Made by a program: the position numbers and the translations under genes
Shown: positions 1 to 8,792 of the stretch, piece after piece
Position numbering within the stretch: position 1 is the stretch's first letter
Layout: every line of letters starts with the position of its first letter
Source of the DNA: DASSKO01 sp035690425
GTDB taxonomy: Bacteria; Actinomycetota; Actinomycetes; Propionibacteriales; Nocardioidaceae
NCBI GenBank assembly: GCA_035690425.1
Contig: DASSKO010000039.1
Span: 1 to 27,539 of the forward strand
Reading direction: 5' to 3'
Length of the DNA stretch: 27,539 nucleotides
Notes under the pieces: model-generated
Seen by the model: the letters and a program-made list of their open reading frames with translations, nothing else
What the model was told of the DNA's origin: nothing
Databases searched by the model: none

Positions 1-2
1 CC

Positions 3-368
3 AGCGGCTTCCTGCTGAAGAACACCGACCCGGACGATCTGGTCGCGGCGCTGCGCTGCGTCGCGGACGGACATGCGCTGCTCGCGCCCGAGGTCACCCG
101 CCGGGTGATCGCGCGGTTCGCGACCTCGCGCGAGTCCCCGGCGTACCGGCCGGACCTGGTGCAGGCTCTCACCGAGCGTGAACGGGAGGTGCTGACCCTG
201 GTCGCCCGCGGCTGCAGCAACGTCGAGATCGCCGGCCACCTCGTCGTCGGCGAAGCGACGGTGAAGACGCACGTCTCCCGGGTACTGACCAAGCTCGGGC
301 TGCGGGACCGGGTGCAGGCCGTGGTGTTCGCGTACGAGAGTGGCCTCGTCGCACCCGGGGACACCTGA
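3..368 (+). CDS. LuxR/NarL-family response regulator, C-terminal part (5' truncated by window edge)
   Basis: The frame is open from base 3, so the gene begins outside the window. The first residues, SGFLLKNTDPDDLVAAL, are the end of a receiver domain: the Lys in FLLK is the conserved receiver lysine, followed by the last helix. A linker of about 35 residues leads to a LuxR-type helix-turn-helix (LTEREREVLTLVARG, then EIAGHLVVGEATVKTHVSRVL). The protein is therefore a two-component DNA-binding regulator. Its sensor kinase is presumably upstream and not visible. It lies 86 bp before a NatAB-type ABC exporter on the same strand, so regulation of that exporter is a reasonable guess but is not shown by the sequence. 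The fold is certain; the target genes are unknown. Confidence 0.93.
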   Translation, partial: SGFLLKNTDPDDLVAALRCVADGHALLAPEVTRRVIARFATSRESPAYRPDLVQALTEREREVLTLVARGCSNVEIAGHLVVGEATVKTHVSRVLTKLGLRDRVQAVVFAYESGLVAPGDT

Positions 369-440
369 GGCCGCGGGTACTCCTGAGGGCGGACGGCAGG
401 AATCAGCCTGCCGACGGATGTGCCCGCCGCCCCTCCCGCG

Positions 441-446
441 TAGCGT
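441..446 (+). promoter_or_regulatory. possible -10 box of natA-like gene (leaderless spacing)
   Basis: TAGCGT fits TAnnnT and ends 8 bases before the ATG at 455, with no Shine-Dalgarno sequence between. No convincing -35 was found. Weak when taken alone. Confidence 0.35.
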
Positions 447-454
447 CGTCCGCG

Positions 455-1342
455 ATGCTGCGTGTACGGCGACTGACCCGCTCCTACGGTGACTCCACCG
501 TGCTCGACGACGTCTCTTTCGAGGTGCGGCCGGGGCGGATCACCGGCTTCGTCGGGGCCAACGGCGCCGGCAAGACCACCACGATGCGCATCATCCTCGG
601 CGTGCTGGCGCCGGACTCCGGCACCGTCGAGTGGGACGGGAGCCCGTTGACGCCCGAGCTGCGCCGCCGGTTCGGCTACATGCCGGAGGAGCGCGGGCTC
701 TACCCCAAGATGAAGGTGCGTGACCAGCTGGTCTTCTTCGGACGCCTGCACGGGTACGGCAAGGAGGCGGCCGCGGAACGTGCGCGGCACCTGCTGCACC
801 GGCTGGGGCTGGCGGAGCGGGCCGACGACGTGCTCGAGACGCTGTCGTTGGGCAACCAGCAGCGCGTGCAGATCGCGGCGGCGCTGATGCACGAGCCGGT
901 CGCGCTGGTCCTCGACGAGCCGTTCAGCGGACTGGACCCGCACGCCGTGGACTCGATGGTGCAGCTGCTCCGCGACGAGGTTACGACCGAGGTGCCGGTG
1001 CTGTTCTCGAGCCACCAGCTGGACCTGGTCGAGCGGCTCTGCGACGACCTGGTGATCCTCTCCCGGGGGCGGCTGGTCGCGGCCGGACCGGTGGAGGCGC
1101 TGCGCCGTCAGGAGCGTCCGCGCTATCGGGTGGTCCTCGCGGACGACGCCGACGCCGCCTGGCTGCGTGACCTGCCGGAGCTGGTGGTCACCGACGTCGA
1201 CGGGCCGCGGGCGCTGGTCGAGCTCGCCGGCACCGAGTCGCCGTCCACGCTGCTCAAGCGGATCGTGGACCGCGCGCGGGTGGAGGAGTTCGCCCCCGAC
1301 GTCCGCTCGCTGTCGGAGATCTTCAAGGAGGTGACCCGGTGA
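455..1342 (+). CDS. ABC transporter ATP-binding protein, NatA-like
   Basis: A 295-residue cytoplasmic ATPase that would power an ABC-2 type exporter. Walker A is GANGAGKTT (residues 34-42), the signature loop is LSLGNQQ (130-136, with LG for the usual SGG, as in many NatA/CcmA-type ATPases), Walker B is LVLDEP (151-156) and the H-loop is SSHQ. The C-terminal 70 residues form the extra domain (DUF4162-like) usual in this subfamily. It overlaps the downstream permease gene by 4 bp (GTGA), so the two are translationally coupled. The substrate cannot be told: family members export sodium, antibiotics or lipids. The ATG at 455 gives the standard N-terminus; no Shine-Dalgarno is visible, but a TAGCGT box lies 8 bases upstream, so the mRNA may be leaderless. 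Confidence 0.93.
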   Translation: MLRVRRLTRSYGDSTVLDDVSFEVRPGRITGFVGANGAGKTTTMRIILGVLAPDSGTVEWDGSPLTPELRRRFGYMPEERGLYPKMKVRDQLVFFGRLHGYGKEAAAERARHLLHRLGLAERADDVLETLSLGNQQRVQIAAALMHEPVALVLDEPFSGLDPHAVDSMVQLLRDEVTTEVPVLFSSHQLDLVERLCDDLVILSRGRLVAAGPVEALRRQERPRYRVVLADDADAAWLRDLPELVVTDVDGPRALVELAGTESPSTLLKRIVDRARVEEFAPDVRSLSEIFKEVTR

Positions 1343-2487
1343 ACCCGTCGGCCGCGTGGCGCATCGTCGCCGAGCGCGAGATCTCGACCAAACTCCGCGA
1401 CAAGACGTTCCTCGCCTCGACCGCCTTCATGCTGGTCCTGGTGGTCGCCTCGATGGCGGTCCCGGCGCTGGTCGGCTCGGGCGACAAGACCGAGGTGGCG
1501 GTCGTCGGCTCGCCCGGGGCGGCCGTGGTGGACCGAGCGGACCAGCTCGGCGGCGCCGTCGAGCCCACCCAGGTCGCCGACGCCGAAGCGGCCGAGGAGG
1601 ACGTGCGCGCGGGCGAGGTCGACGTGGCGCTGCTGCCGGCGCAGGACGGGTACGAGGTCGTGGGCGACGCCAGCGTGGACACGCCGACGCTGGAGTCGTT
1701 GCGGGAGGCGCTCACGCTGCAGCGGCTCGAGGTCAACGCCGAGGAGGCCGGGGTCACCCTCGACCAGCTCGCCGAGGGTGCGCAGCTGACCGAGCGGTTG
1801 CTGGACCCGGCGCCGCTGCCCGAGGGAGCCGTCTGGGCACTCACCTTCGGCTTCGCGATGGTCTTCTACATCACGGCAATCTCGTTCGGCATGGTGCTGG
1901 CGCAGAGCGTGGTGCAGGAGAAGCAGTCCAGGATCGTGGAGATCCTGGCGGCTGCGATCCCGGTGCGCGCACTGTTGGCCGGCAAGGTCGTCGGCAACAC
2001 GATCATGGGGCTCGGCCAGGTGCTGCTGCTCACCTTCACGGCCCTGGTCGGCCTGCGCCTGACCGGGCGGGGAGACATCCTGGCCGAGGTCGCTGGGCCG
2101 GCGGCGTGGTTCGCGCTGTTCTTCGTGCTGGGCTTCGTGGCCCTGGCCGGTGTGTGGGCGGTGGCGGGGTCCGTCGCCACTCGGAACGAAGATCTGCAGC
2201 AGACCACGCTGCCGGCCCAGGCTTTGCTGTTCATCCCGTTCTTCGCGGTGCTGCTTGGCAGTGACAGGGTCATCGAGATCGCCTCGTTCGTGCCGATCGC
2301 GTCGACGATCGCGATGCCGGTGCGGATGATCTCCGGCGACGTCCCGGTGTGGGAGGCGGTGGCAGCCGCCGGACTGGTCCTGGTCGTCGCCGCCGGGCTC
2401 ATCGTGCTGGCGGCCTCGTTGTACGAGCGGTCGCTGCTCCAGACCCAGCGGACCGTCACCTACCGCGAGCTGCTCAGGGGCCGCTGA
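1339..2487 (+). CDS. ABC-2 type transporter permease, NatB-like
   Basis: A 382-residue membrane protein starting with a GTG that overlaps the ATPase stop (GTGA). One membrane segment lies at about residues 28-48, followed by an extracytoplasmic domain of about 110 residues rich in Asp/Glu/Ala, then five or so membrane segments from about residue 165 to 370. The sequence VVQEKQSRIVEIL just after the second segment is the typical cytoplasmic coupling motif of NatB/YhaP-type permeases. It pairs with the preceding ATPase to make a complete exporter. Its 3' end overlaps the 3' end of the convergent lipB gene by 14 bp, leaving no room for a dedicated terminator. The substrate is unknown. Confidence 0.92.
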   Translation: MNPSAAWRIVAEREISTKLRDKTFLASTAFMLVLVVASMAVPALVGSGDKTEVAVVGSPGAAVVDRADQLGGAVEPTQVADAEAAEEDVRAGEVDVALLPAQDGYEVVGDASVDTPTLESLREALTLQRLEVNAEEAGVTLDQLAEGAQLTERLLDPAPLPEGAVWALTFGFAMVFYITAISFGMVLAQSVVQEKQSRIVEILAAAIPVRALLAGKVVGNTIMGLGQVLLLTFTALVGLRLTGRGDILAEVAGPAAWFALFFVLGFVALAGVWAVAGSVATRNEDLQQTTLPAQALLFIPFFAVLLGSDRVIEIASFVPIASTIAMPVRMISGDVPVWEAVAAAGLVLVVAAGLIVLAASLYERSLLQTQRTVTYRELLRGR

Positions 2488-3196
2488 CCGGGTGCAGCCC
2501 GTAGGAGATGCCGGCCGTCTCGGCCCGGTGCAGGTCGGGCGAGCGGTCGTAGGCCTGCCACGACAGCAGGTCGGCGAAGTGCCGCTGCACGAGCGGAAGC
2601 ACGTCGCGAACGCCGACTGTGCGGCCGAGCTCGGCGGACAACGTCGTGACGCCGGCGTCGGAGATGCCGCAGGGCACGATCGCGTGGTACCAGGACAGGT
2701 CGTTGGCGCAGTTGAGCGCGAAACCGTGCATCGTGACGCCTGCGGAGACGCGTACGCCGATCGCGGCGACCTTGCGCTCCGGTCGGCTCCCGTCAGCGGG
2801 CAGCCACACGCCGCTGCGGCCCTTGACCCGGCCGGTGGTCACGCCCAGGTCGGCGCACACCCGGATCAGTCCCTCCTCGAGCCGGCGCACATAGTCCACG
2901 ACGTACACGTGGGGCGGCAACGCGCAGATGGGGTAGCCGACCAGCTGGCCGGGACCGTGCCAGGTGATCTTGCCGCCCCGGTCGACATCGACGACCGGCG
3001 TGCCGTCCAGTGGTCGCTCGTGCGGCTCGGTGCGCTTTCCCGCGGTGTAGACGGGCGTGTGTTCCAGCAGCAGCACCTCGTCGGGTCGTTCGCCGGCGAC
3101 GACGGCGGCGTGTACGGCGCGCTGCAGGTCCCAGCCCTCCTGGTAGCCGACGGCCTGGGCTCCGAAGCCGACGCGGGTGAAGGACAGTGCGTGCAC
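2474..3196 (-). CDS. lipB: octanoyl-[acyl carrier protein]:protein N-octanoyltransferase LipB
   Basis: LipB moves octanoyl groups from acyl carrier protein to a lysine of lipoyl domains (for example E2 subunits and glycine cleavage H protein), the first step of endogenous lipoate synthesis in the cytoplasm. The 240-residue protein has the family's length. It carries HTPVYTAGKR, the RGGKITWHGPGQLVGYP block, and the catalytic pair Lys142 (RKVAAIGVRV) and Cys176 (IVPCGISD), at the numbering known for the mycobacterial enzyme. The start is GTG at 3196: a TAGTCT box lies exactly 6 bases upstream, suggesting a leaderless transcript. The usual partner lipA (lipoyl synthase) is not next to it; an ABC exporter gene converges instead, with a 14-bp overlap. 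Confidence 0.97.
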   Translation of the reverse strand: MHALSFTRVGFGAQAVGYQEGWDLQRAVHAAVVAGERPDEVLLLEHTPVYTAGKRTEPHERPLDGTPVVDVDRGGKITWHGPGQLVGYPICALPPHVYVVDYVRRLEEGLIRVCADLGVTTGRVKGRSGVWLPADGSRPERKVAAIGVRVSAGVTMHGFALNCANDLSWYHAIVPCGISDAGVTTLSAELGRTVGVRDVLPLVQRHFADLLSWQAYDRSPDLHRAETAGISYGLHPVSGP

Positions 3197-3202
3197 TAGG
3201 AC

Positions 3203-3230
3203 AGACTATCGGCCACGGACGGGCGTCCAA
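3203..3230 (-). promoter_or_regulatory. predicted lipB promoter, leaderless
   Basis: On the minus strand TTGGAC (3230-3225), a 16-bp spacer and TAGTCT (3208-3203) are followed 6 bases later by the GTG of lipB. There is no Shine-Dalgarno sequence. The spacing places the transcription start at the start codon. Confidence 0.6.
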
Positions 3231-3245
3231 CGACCGAGGAGGGGC

Positions 3246-5354
3246 ATGAGCAAGGCAGTGGACACCGTGCGGGACCGGACGCGCTGGTGGTTGTGGCCGC
3301 TGCTCGTCGTGCTCGTCTGGCTGGTCGTCGGGGGCCCGCTAGGGTCCTTCGCCGGTCGGCTGAGCGAGGTGCAGACCAACGACAACGCGGCCTTCCTGCC
3401 CGAGGGTGCCGAGTCGACCAAGGTCCTGGAGTGGCAGTCGCGGTTCTCCGACCAGGAGTTGTTGCCGGCCGTCGTGGTGTACGAGGACACATCCGGGCTC
3501 GGTCCCGACGCGCTGCCCGCGATCCAGTCGGAGCTGGAGGCCGTGGCCGAGATCGAGGGCGTGCTGCAGGTGTCGCCGCCGATCCCGTCCCAGGACGGCG
3601 AGGCGGTGCAGGCGGTGGTGGCCGTCGACGCCGGCCTCGGCGACGGGATCGGGCCGGTCGTCGAGCAAGTCCGCGCCGAGCTGTCCGAGTCCGCGCTGGA
3701 CGCGGACGTCTACGTCACCGGGCCGGCTGGTGTGCTGGCCGACTTCATCGAGGCCTTCGGCGCGATCGACGGGTTGCTGTTGCTGGTCGCGCTCGCGGTG
3801 GTGCTGGTGATCCTGCTGATCGTCTACCGCAGCCCGATCCTGCCGTTCCTGGTGCTGCTGTCGTCGTTGCTCGCACTGGCAGTCGGGTCGACCGTGATCT
3901 ACCTGCTCGCCGACAACGACGTACTCGACCTGAACGGGCAGAGCCAGGGCATCCTGTTCGTGCTGGTCGTGGGTGCGTCGACCGACTACGCGCTGCTGCT
4001 GGTGTCGCGCTTCCGGGAGGAGCTGCGCGAACACGAGTCGCGGGTCACCTCCATGCGGATGGCCTACCGGGGCGTCGTCGAGCCCATCGTGGCGTCGGGT
4101 GTCACCGTCATGCTCGGGCTGATGTGCCTGCTGTTGTCGGACCTGAGCTCCAACCAGAGCCTTGGTCCCATCGCGGCGATCGGCATCGCCGGGGCAATGC
4201 TGTCGGCCCTGACGTTCCTCCCGGCGGCGCTGGTGCTGCTCGGCCGGGGGGCCTACTGGCCGTTCCGCCCCACGCTGGGGTCGGAGCACCCCGAGTCCAG
4301 CGGGCTGTGGGGCCGGGTCGCGCGGCTGGTCGGTCGCCGTGCCCGCGCGACCTGGGTAGTAGCGACACTGGCCCTGCTCGCCGCGGCGGCCTTCTTCCCG
4401 ACGTTCAAGGACGACGGAGTCCCGCAGAGCGAGGTCTTCCTGACCGACGTCGGCTCGGTCCTGGGTCAGGAAGCGATCAGCCGCCACTTCGAGGTCTCCA
4501 GTGGCAACTCCGCGGTCGTCATCGGCCCTGCGACCGAGCTGCAGGACATGCTCGAGACGATCAGCTCGACCGAGGGCGTCGCGTCGGCGATGCCGGTGAC
4601 CGAGCCGCCGGGACGTCCTGACGCCGAGCCGCGAGTCGTCGCCGGGCGGGTGGAGATCGAGGCACAGCTGTCCGCGCAGCCTTACAGCGAAGCCGCACAG
4701 CAGACGGTCCGTGAGCTGCGCGAGCGGCTCGACGCGGTCTCCGCCAACGCGCTGGTCGGCGGTCAGACGGCGATCCAGGTGGACACGCTGGTGACCACCA
4801 CCCACGATCGCAACCGGATCATCCCGGCGATCCTGCTGGTCGTGTTCGTGGTGCTCGCGGTGCTCCTGCGCTCGCTGCTGGCACCGCTGCTGCTGGTTCT
4901 CGCCAACCTGCTGAGCTTCGGTGCCACCCTGGGCGTGAGTGCTCTGGTGTTCAACCATGTCTTCGGCTTCCCCGGGGCCGACCCGTCGATCACGCTCTTC
5001 GGCTTCGTGTTCTTGATCGCGCTCGGCATCGACTACTCGATCTTCCTGATGACCCGGGCTCGGGAGGAGGCCCTGCGGCAAGGCACCCGACCGGGAATGC
5101 TCAGAGCCCTGGCGTCGACCGGAGGTGTCATCACCAGTGCGGGCATCGTGCTCGCGGCGACCTTCACGGCGCTCGGGGTGGTCCCGCTGCTGTTCCTGGC
5201 CCAGATCGCGTTCGTCGTCGCGTTCGGTGTGCTGCTCGACACCTTCGTCGTGCGCTCGCTGCTGGTTCCGGCGCTGTCGCACGACATCGGGCACAGAATC
5301 TGGTGGCCGAGTCGGCTCGGCAGGGCTGTGGACGGGCCGCGGCACCGCCGCTAG
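3246..5354 (+). CDS. MMPL/RND-family membrane transporter
   Basis: A 702-residue polytopic protein of the MMPL class, which exports lipids or small hydrophobic compounds across the cytoplasmic membrane using the proton gradient. It is a tandem of two similar halves, each with an extracytoplasmic domain followed by five or six membrane helices. Each half carries the conserved Asp-Tyr of the proton relay: Asp247-Tyr248 (GASTDYALLLVSRF) and Asp596-Tyr597 (LGIDYSIFLMTRA). An in-frame start exists at 3177, but ATG 3246 is preferred because GAGGAGG (3236-3242) precedes it and the N-terminus then begins just before the first membrane helix. It is divergent from lipB with a 49-bp gap. A small NTF2-like membrane protein follows 20 bases after its stop, probably in the same transcript. 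The substrate is not predictable. Confidence 0.93.
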   Translation: MSKAVDTVRDRTRWWLWPLLVVLVWLVVGGPLGSFAGRLSEVQTNDNAAFLPEGAESTKVLEWQSRFSDQELLPAVVVYEDTSGLGPDALPAIQSELEAVAEIEGVLQVSPPIPSQDGEAVQAVVAVDAGLGDGIGPVVEQVRAELSESALDADVYVTGPAGVLADFIEAFGAIDGLLLLVALAVVLVILLIVYRSPILPFLVLLSSLLALAVGSTVIYLLADNDVLDLNGQSQGILFVLVVGASTDYALLLVSRFREELREHESRVTSMRMAYRGVVEPIVASGVTVMLGLMCLLLSDLSSNQSLGPIAAIGIAGAMLSALTFLPAALVLLGRGAYWPFRPTLGSEHPESSGLWGRVARLVGRRARATWVVATLALLAAAAFFPTFKDDGVPQSEVFLTDVGSVLGQEAISRHFEVSSGNSAVVIGPATELQDMLETISSTEGVASAMPVTEPPGRPDAEPRVVAGRVEIEAQLSAQPYSEAAQQTVRELRERLDAVSANALVGGQTAIQVDTLVTTTHDRNRIIPAILLVVFVVLAVLLRSLLAPLLLVLANLLSFGATLGVSALVFNHVFGFPGADPSITLFGFVFLIALGIDYSIFLMTRAREEALRQGTRPGMLRALASTGGVITSAGIVLAATFTALGVVPLLFLAQIAFVVAFGVLLDTFVVRSLLVPALSHDIGHRIWWPSRLGRAVDGPRHRR

Positions 5355-5374
5355 ATCTACGGCAGGCTGGGGGA

Positions 5375-5950
5375 GTGGCACGCCATTCCAATCCCCGACC
5401 CGGCCGACGTACCCGGTCGCTGCTGGCGGTCAGCCTGCTGCTGCTCCTGACCAGTGCGGTGGGGCTGGGCGTCGCGCTGGCGCGCTCGGCGTCATCGGAC
5501 GGAGCACGGCCACCCCGAAGCGCGGCCCCGCCCAGCGCGTCGCAGCGGGCAGCACGCGAGGGTGTGCACGCCGCGGACTGGGTGCAGGTGCTCGCGCGTC
5601 TCGACGCCCGCCGGTCCGCCGCCTTCGCCGCCGGAGACGCTGCCGCCCTCGGCCGGGTCTATGTCGACGGCTCACCGGCCCTGCGCACCGATCGGCGGCT
5701 GCTGCGGCGTTACGCCGACCGGGGGCTGCACGTCACCGGCCTGCGTCTGCGGGTCGCCGCGGTGCGCCTGCTCGCGGTCGGTGAGACGCACGCCGTGCTG
5801 CAGGTGCGCGACCGCGTCGCGGCCGGTCGCGTCGAGGACGACGACGGCAACGCTCGGCCACTGGGCGACGACACCTGGAGCCGGCACCGTCTGCGTCTGG
5901 AGCGCGGTGGCGACGGCTGGCGCATCGCGGATCTCGAGCTGGTCGGCTGA
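5375..5950 (+). CDS. small membrane-anchored protein with NTF2-like (Mce-associated-like) domain
   Basis: GTG at 5375, preceded by GGGGGA, gives 191 residues. Residues 1-17 are basic, then one hydrophobic segment (about 17-36, LLAVSLLLLLTSAVGLGVAL) acts as signal anchor. The rest (about 65-191) resembles the SnoaL/NTF2-like folds found in Mce-associated and other actinobacterial envelope proteins: a helix with RRSAAFAAGDAAALGRVYV, then alternating strands ending in WRIADLELVG. A longer frame starting at 5303 would overlap the MMPL gene and has no ribosome site, so it was not used. Lying 20 bases behind the MMPL gene, it may be an accessory factor of that transporter; this is inference. The exact fold is unproven. 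Confidence 0.75.
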   Translation: MARHSNPRPGRRTRSLLAVSLLLLLTSAVGLGVALARSASSDGARPPRSAAPPSASQRAAREGVHAADWVQVLARLDARRSAAFAAGDAAALGRVYVDGSPALRTDRRLLRRYADRGLHVTGLRLRVAAVRLLAVGETHAVLQVRDRVAAGRVEDDDGNARPLGDDTWSRHRLRLERGGDGWRIADLELVG

Positions 5951-5958
5951 GGTCGAGG

Positions 5959-6861
5959 TCAGCCCCCGGACCGGCCCAGCGCGGCGGCGACCACGTCGTC
6001 GACCGTCCGATCCGTGAACGTGAAGCCTTCGGCCTGGAGCTTGGCCGGCGCCACGCGCAGGCTGTTCAACAGCACCTGGGACAGCTCACCGAAGGCCTTC
6101 TCGAAGACAACGGCAGGCATGGCCACCTTGGTGGGACGGTGCAGCGCCTGGCCCATCGCGGCCGTGAACTCCGCGTTGGTGGGTGGTTCGGGCGCCACCA
6201 GGTTGTGCGGTCCGCGCGCGGAGTCGGTCTGGGCAAGATGGAGCACCGCGCGCACCCAGTCACGCAGGGAGATCACCGGGAAGTACTGGCTGCCGTCACC
6301 GACCCGTCCGGCCACACCGAGCCGGAAGAACGGCAGCATCAGCTTCATCGCCCCGGCCCGGCGGTCGAGGACCGCACCGGTGCGCAACTGGCACACCCGG
6401 GCGCCGGCCTGGTCTGCCTCGGCGGTGGCGTCCTCCACCTCGCTGGTGACGCGCGCCAGGAGCGCGTCACCGACCGTGTCGGCGGACTCATCCAGCACGG
6501 TGTCGCCATGCCCGACGCCGTACCAGTCGGTGCCGCTCTGGGCGAGCAGGACCGGCGGGGCGTCGCAGCCGGCGACTGCGCGCGCCAACGTGCGGGTCGC
6601 GGACACGCGGCTGGAGCGGATGGCCTCCCGCGTCGCCGCCGTCCACGGACGGATGATCGGCGCTCCGGCCACGTTGACCACGACGTCAGCGGACTCGATC
6701 ACCGACTGGTCGACCTGCCCGCGCGCCGGGTCCCAGCGCGAGGCGGTGGCTGCCGGTGCCTCGCCGCGCACCAACCTGGTGACGTCGTGGCCATGCTCGG
6801 CGAGAGCGGCCCGCAGCGCGGTGCCGAGGAACCCGGACGATCCTGCGATCACTACCTTCAT
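5959..6861 (-). CDS. TIGR01777 family NAD(P)-dependent epimerase-like protein
   Basis: A 300-residue protein of the YfcH/TIGR01777 group, an atypical short-chain dehydrogenase family with a Rossmann fold. The N-terminus MKVVIAGSSGFLGTALRAAL holds the glycine-rich nucleotide-binding loop. The family's QSGTDWYGVGHGD motif (usually QxSAvGyYG) is present at about residue 110. The C-terminal DUF1731-like segment (ALHRPTKVAMPAVVFEKAFGELSQVLLNSLRVAPAKL) is intact. ATG 6861 begins directly at the first strand; a longer in-frame extension adds only low-complexity residues. It lies 57 bases after sucB and probably belongs to the lpdA-sucB transcript. The order sucB then this gene then lipB is also found in mycobacteria. 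The biochemical role of the family is not established. Confidence 0.92.
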   Translation of the reverse strand: MKVVIAGSSGFLGTALRAALAEHGHDVTRLVRGEAPAATASRWDPARGQVDQSVIESADVVVNVAGAPIIRPWTAATREAIRSSRVSATRTLARAVAGCDAPPVLLAQSGTDWYGVGHGDTVLDESADTVGDALLARVTSEVEDATAEADQAGARVCQLRTGAVLDRRAGAMKLMLPFFRLGVAGRVGDGSQYFPVISLRDWVRAVLHLAQTDSARGPHNLVAPEPPTNAEFTAAMGQALHRPTKVAMPAVVFEKAFGELSQVLLNSLRVAPAKLQAEGFTFTDRTVDDVVAAALGRSGG

Positions 6862-6918
6862 GTGCGCATCGTCCCCGCGGCCACCGCCCCGCAACCACCG
6901 CGACCTCTCCCGGGCAGG

Positions 6919-8715
6919 TCAGACGTCGAACCGCGCCGCCTCCAGCCGCTGCTTGACGTCGGCCAGGAACCGGGCGGCGTCGGCCCCGTCGACCAGCTGG
7001 TGGTCATAGGTCAGCGCGAGATAGACCATGTGGCGTACGGCGATCGTCTCCCCCAGCCGCTCATCGTCGATGACCACCGGGCGCTTGACGACCGAGCCGG
7101 TGCCGAGGATGCCGACCTGGGGCTGGTTGATGATCGGGGTGTCGAACAGCGCTCCGCGGCTGCCGGTGTTGGTGATCGTGAAGGTGCCGCCGGACAGGTC
7201 GTCGGGACTGATCCTGCCGCTGCGGCTGCGCTCGGCCAGGTCGGCGATCTTGCGCGACAGCCCGGCGATCGACAGGTCGCCGGCGTCCTTGACCACGGCC
7301 ACCAGCAGCCCGCGCTCGGTGTCTACGGCGAAGCCGAGGTGCTCGGCGTCGTGGTAGGTGATCTCGCCCTTGTCGGTGTCGATGCTGGCGTTGAGCTTCG
7401 GATGCGACTTCAGCGCGTCGACGGCTGCCTTCGCGAAGAACGCGTTGAACGACAGCTTGACGCCCTCGCGGGCGGCGAAGTCGTCCTTGACCCTGTTGCG
7501 GAGCCGGGCGATGCCGGTGACGTCTACCTCGACGACCGTGGTGAGCTGCGCTGAGGTGCGCAACGACTCGGTCATGTGCGAGGCGATGACCCTGCGCATC
7601 CGGGTCATCGTCTCGGTCTTCCCGCGCAGCGGGCTCGGCACTGGCGGGGCGCCGGCTGCCTCGTCGGCAGACCCAGCGGCAGGCCCGGCGGCAGGCTCCG
7701 ACGCGGCCGCGGTCTCCGGCGCGGCCGGCGCCTGCCGCCTGGCCTCGGCCGCCTGCAGCACATCCTGCTTGCGGACGCGGCCGCCGACACCGGTGCCCTC
7801 GATCGACGTCAGGTCGACGTCGTGCTCGGCGGCGAGCTTGCGCACGAGCGGTGTCACGTAGGACTTCTCGCCGCCGCCCGCGGAGGGTGCAGCAGCCTCC
7901 GGCTTCGGCGGCGTCTCCTGCTTCGGTGCCTCCTGCTTCGGTGCCTGCTGCGTGGTCTCCTGCTTCGGTGCGGCCGGCGCGGGCTCCTCGGCCGGTGCGG
8001 CCGGCTCCGCCTGTTGCTCGGAGCCGGAGTCGGCCGCCGGGGCGGGCTCACCGGAGCCGATCGTGGCCAGCTCAGCACCGACCTCGACGGTCTCGTCCTC
8101 GCCCACCTTGATCTCCAGCAGGGTGCCGGACGTCGGCGAGGGGATCTCGGTGTCGACCTTGTCGGTGGATACCTCCAGCAGGGCCTCGTCGGTCTCGACG
8201 GAGTCGCCGACCTGCTTCAGCCAGCGCGTGATGGTCCCCTCGGTGACGCTCTCACCCAGCGCCGGCAGCGTCACCGCCGTACCCGACGGCGAGCCCCCGC
8301 CTGATGGCTTGGTCTCGGCTGCAGGCTGCTCCTGCTGTGCGGGTGCCTCTTCCTCCACCGACTCCTCGGGCTGTTCGCGGTCCTCCGCCTGCTCGTGCTC
8401 GGCCGCCGGGGCCTCCGGAGCCTCCTCGGCGGGCTGCGCCTGCTCCTCGCCGCCGGAGCTGTCGCCGGCGGACTCGCCCTCCTCACCGATCGTCGCGAGC
8501 TCGGCGCCGACCTCGACGGTCTCGTCCTCGCTGACCTTGATGTCCAGCAGCGTGCCAGCCGCAGGGGAGGGGATCTCGGTGTCGACCTTGTCGGTGGACA
8601 CCTCCAGCAGCGGCTCGTCGACCGCGACGGTGTCGCCCGGCTGCTTCAGCCAGCGGGTCACGGTGCCTTCGGTGACGCTCTCTCCGAGCGCGGGGAGGGT
8701 TACGGAGACTGCCAT
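6919..8715 (-). CDS. sucB: dihydrolipoamide acyltransferase E2 of 2-oxoglutarate dehydrogenase complex
   Basis: The E2 core transfers succinyl groups to CoA via lipoyl arms. In 598 residues it has two nearly identical N-terminal lipoyl domains, with modified lysines predicted at Lys43 and Lys186 (both in STDKVDTEIPSP), joined by Glu/Ala/Pro/Gln-rich flexible linkers. Next comes a peripheral subunit-binding domain (about 288-325, VTPLVRKLAAEHDVDLTSI) and the acyltransferase core ending in DHQLVDG (His572, Asp576). ATG 8715 is chosen over an in-frame TTG at 8724 because AAGGAG (8733-8728) would sit only 3 bases from the TTG. It follows lpdA by 77 bases and precedes the TIGR01777 gene. Mycobacterial equivalents (DlaT) serve both pyruvate and 2-oxoglutarate dehydrogenase, so substrate assignment between the two is uncertain. 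Confidence 0.95.
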   Translation of the reverse strand: MAVSVTLPALGESVTEGTVTRWLKQPGDTVAVDEPLLEVSTDKVDTEIPSPAAGTLLDIKVSEDETVEVGAELATIGEEGESAGDSSGGEEQAQPAEEAPEAPAAEHEQAEDREQPEESVEEEAPAQQEQPAAETKPSGGGSPSGTAVTLPALGESVTEGTITRWLKQVGDSVETDEALLEVSTDKVDTEIPSPTSGTLLEIKVGEDETVEVGAELATIGSGEPAPAADSGSEQQAEPAAPAEEPAPAAPKQETTQQAPKQEAPKQETPPKPEAAAPSAGGGEKSYVTPLVRKLAAEHDVDLTSIEGTGVGGRVRKQDVLQAAEARRQAPAAPETAAASEPAAGPAAGSADEAAGAPPVPSPLRGKTETMTRMRRVIASHMTESLRTSAQLTTVVEVDVTGIARLRNRVKDDFAAREGVKLSFNAFFAKAAVDALKSHPKLNASIDTDKGEITYHDAEHLGFAVDTERGLLVAVVKDAGDLSIAGLSRKIADLAERSRSGRISPDDLSGGTFTITNTGSRGALFDTPIINQPQVGILGTGSVVKRPVVIDDERLGETIAVRHMVYLALTYDHQLVDGADAARFLADVKQRLEAARFDV

Positions 8716-8792
8716 CGCGATCAAGTGCTCCTTCGTGTTCGGCCGATGCCTGCGTGGGTGCGGGTGACCCGACTCTAGTAGTACGGCGGTGC

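Noticed and set aside
3339..5381. 680-codon open frame on the minus strand, antisense to the MMPL gene
   Set aside because: Its product is Gln/Arg/Asp/His-rich without any fold pattern; it mirrors the strong third-position GC bias of the real gene.
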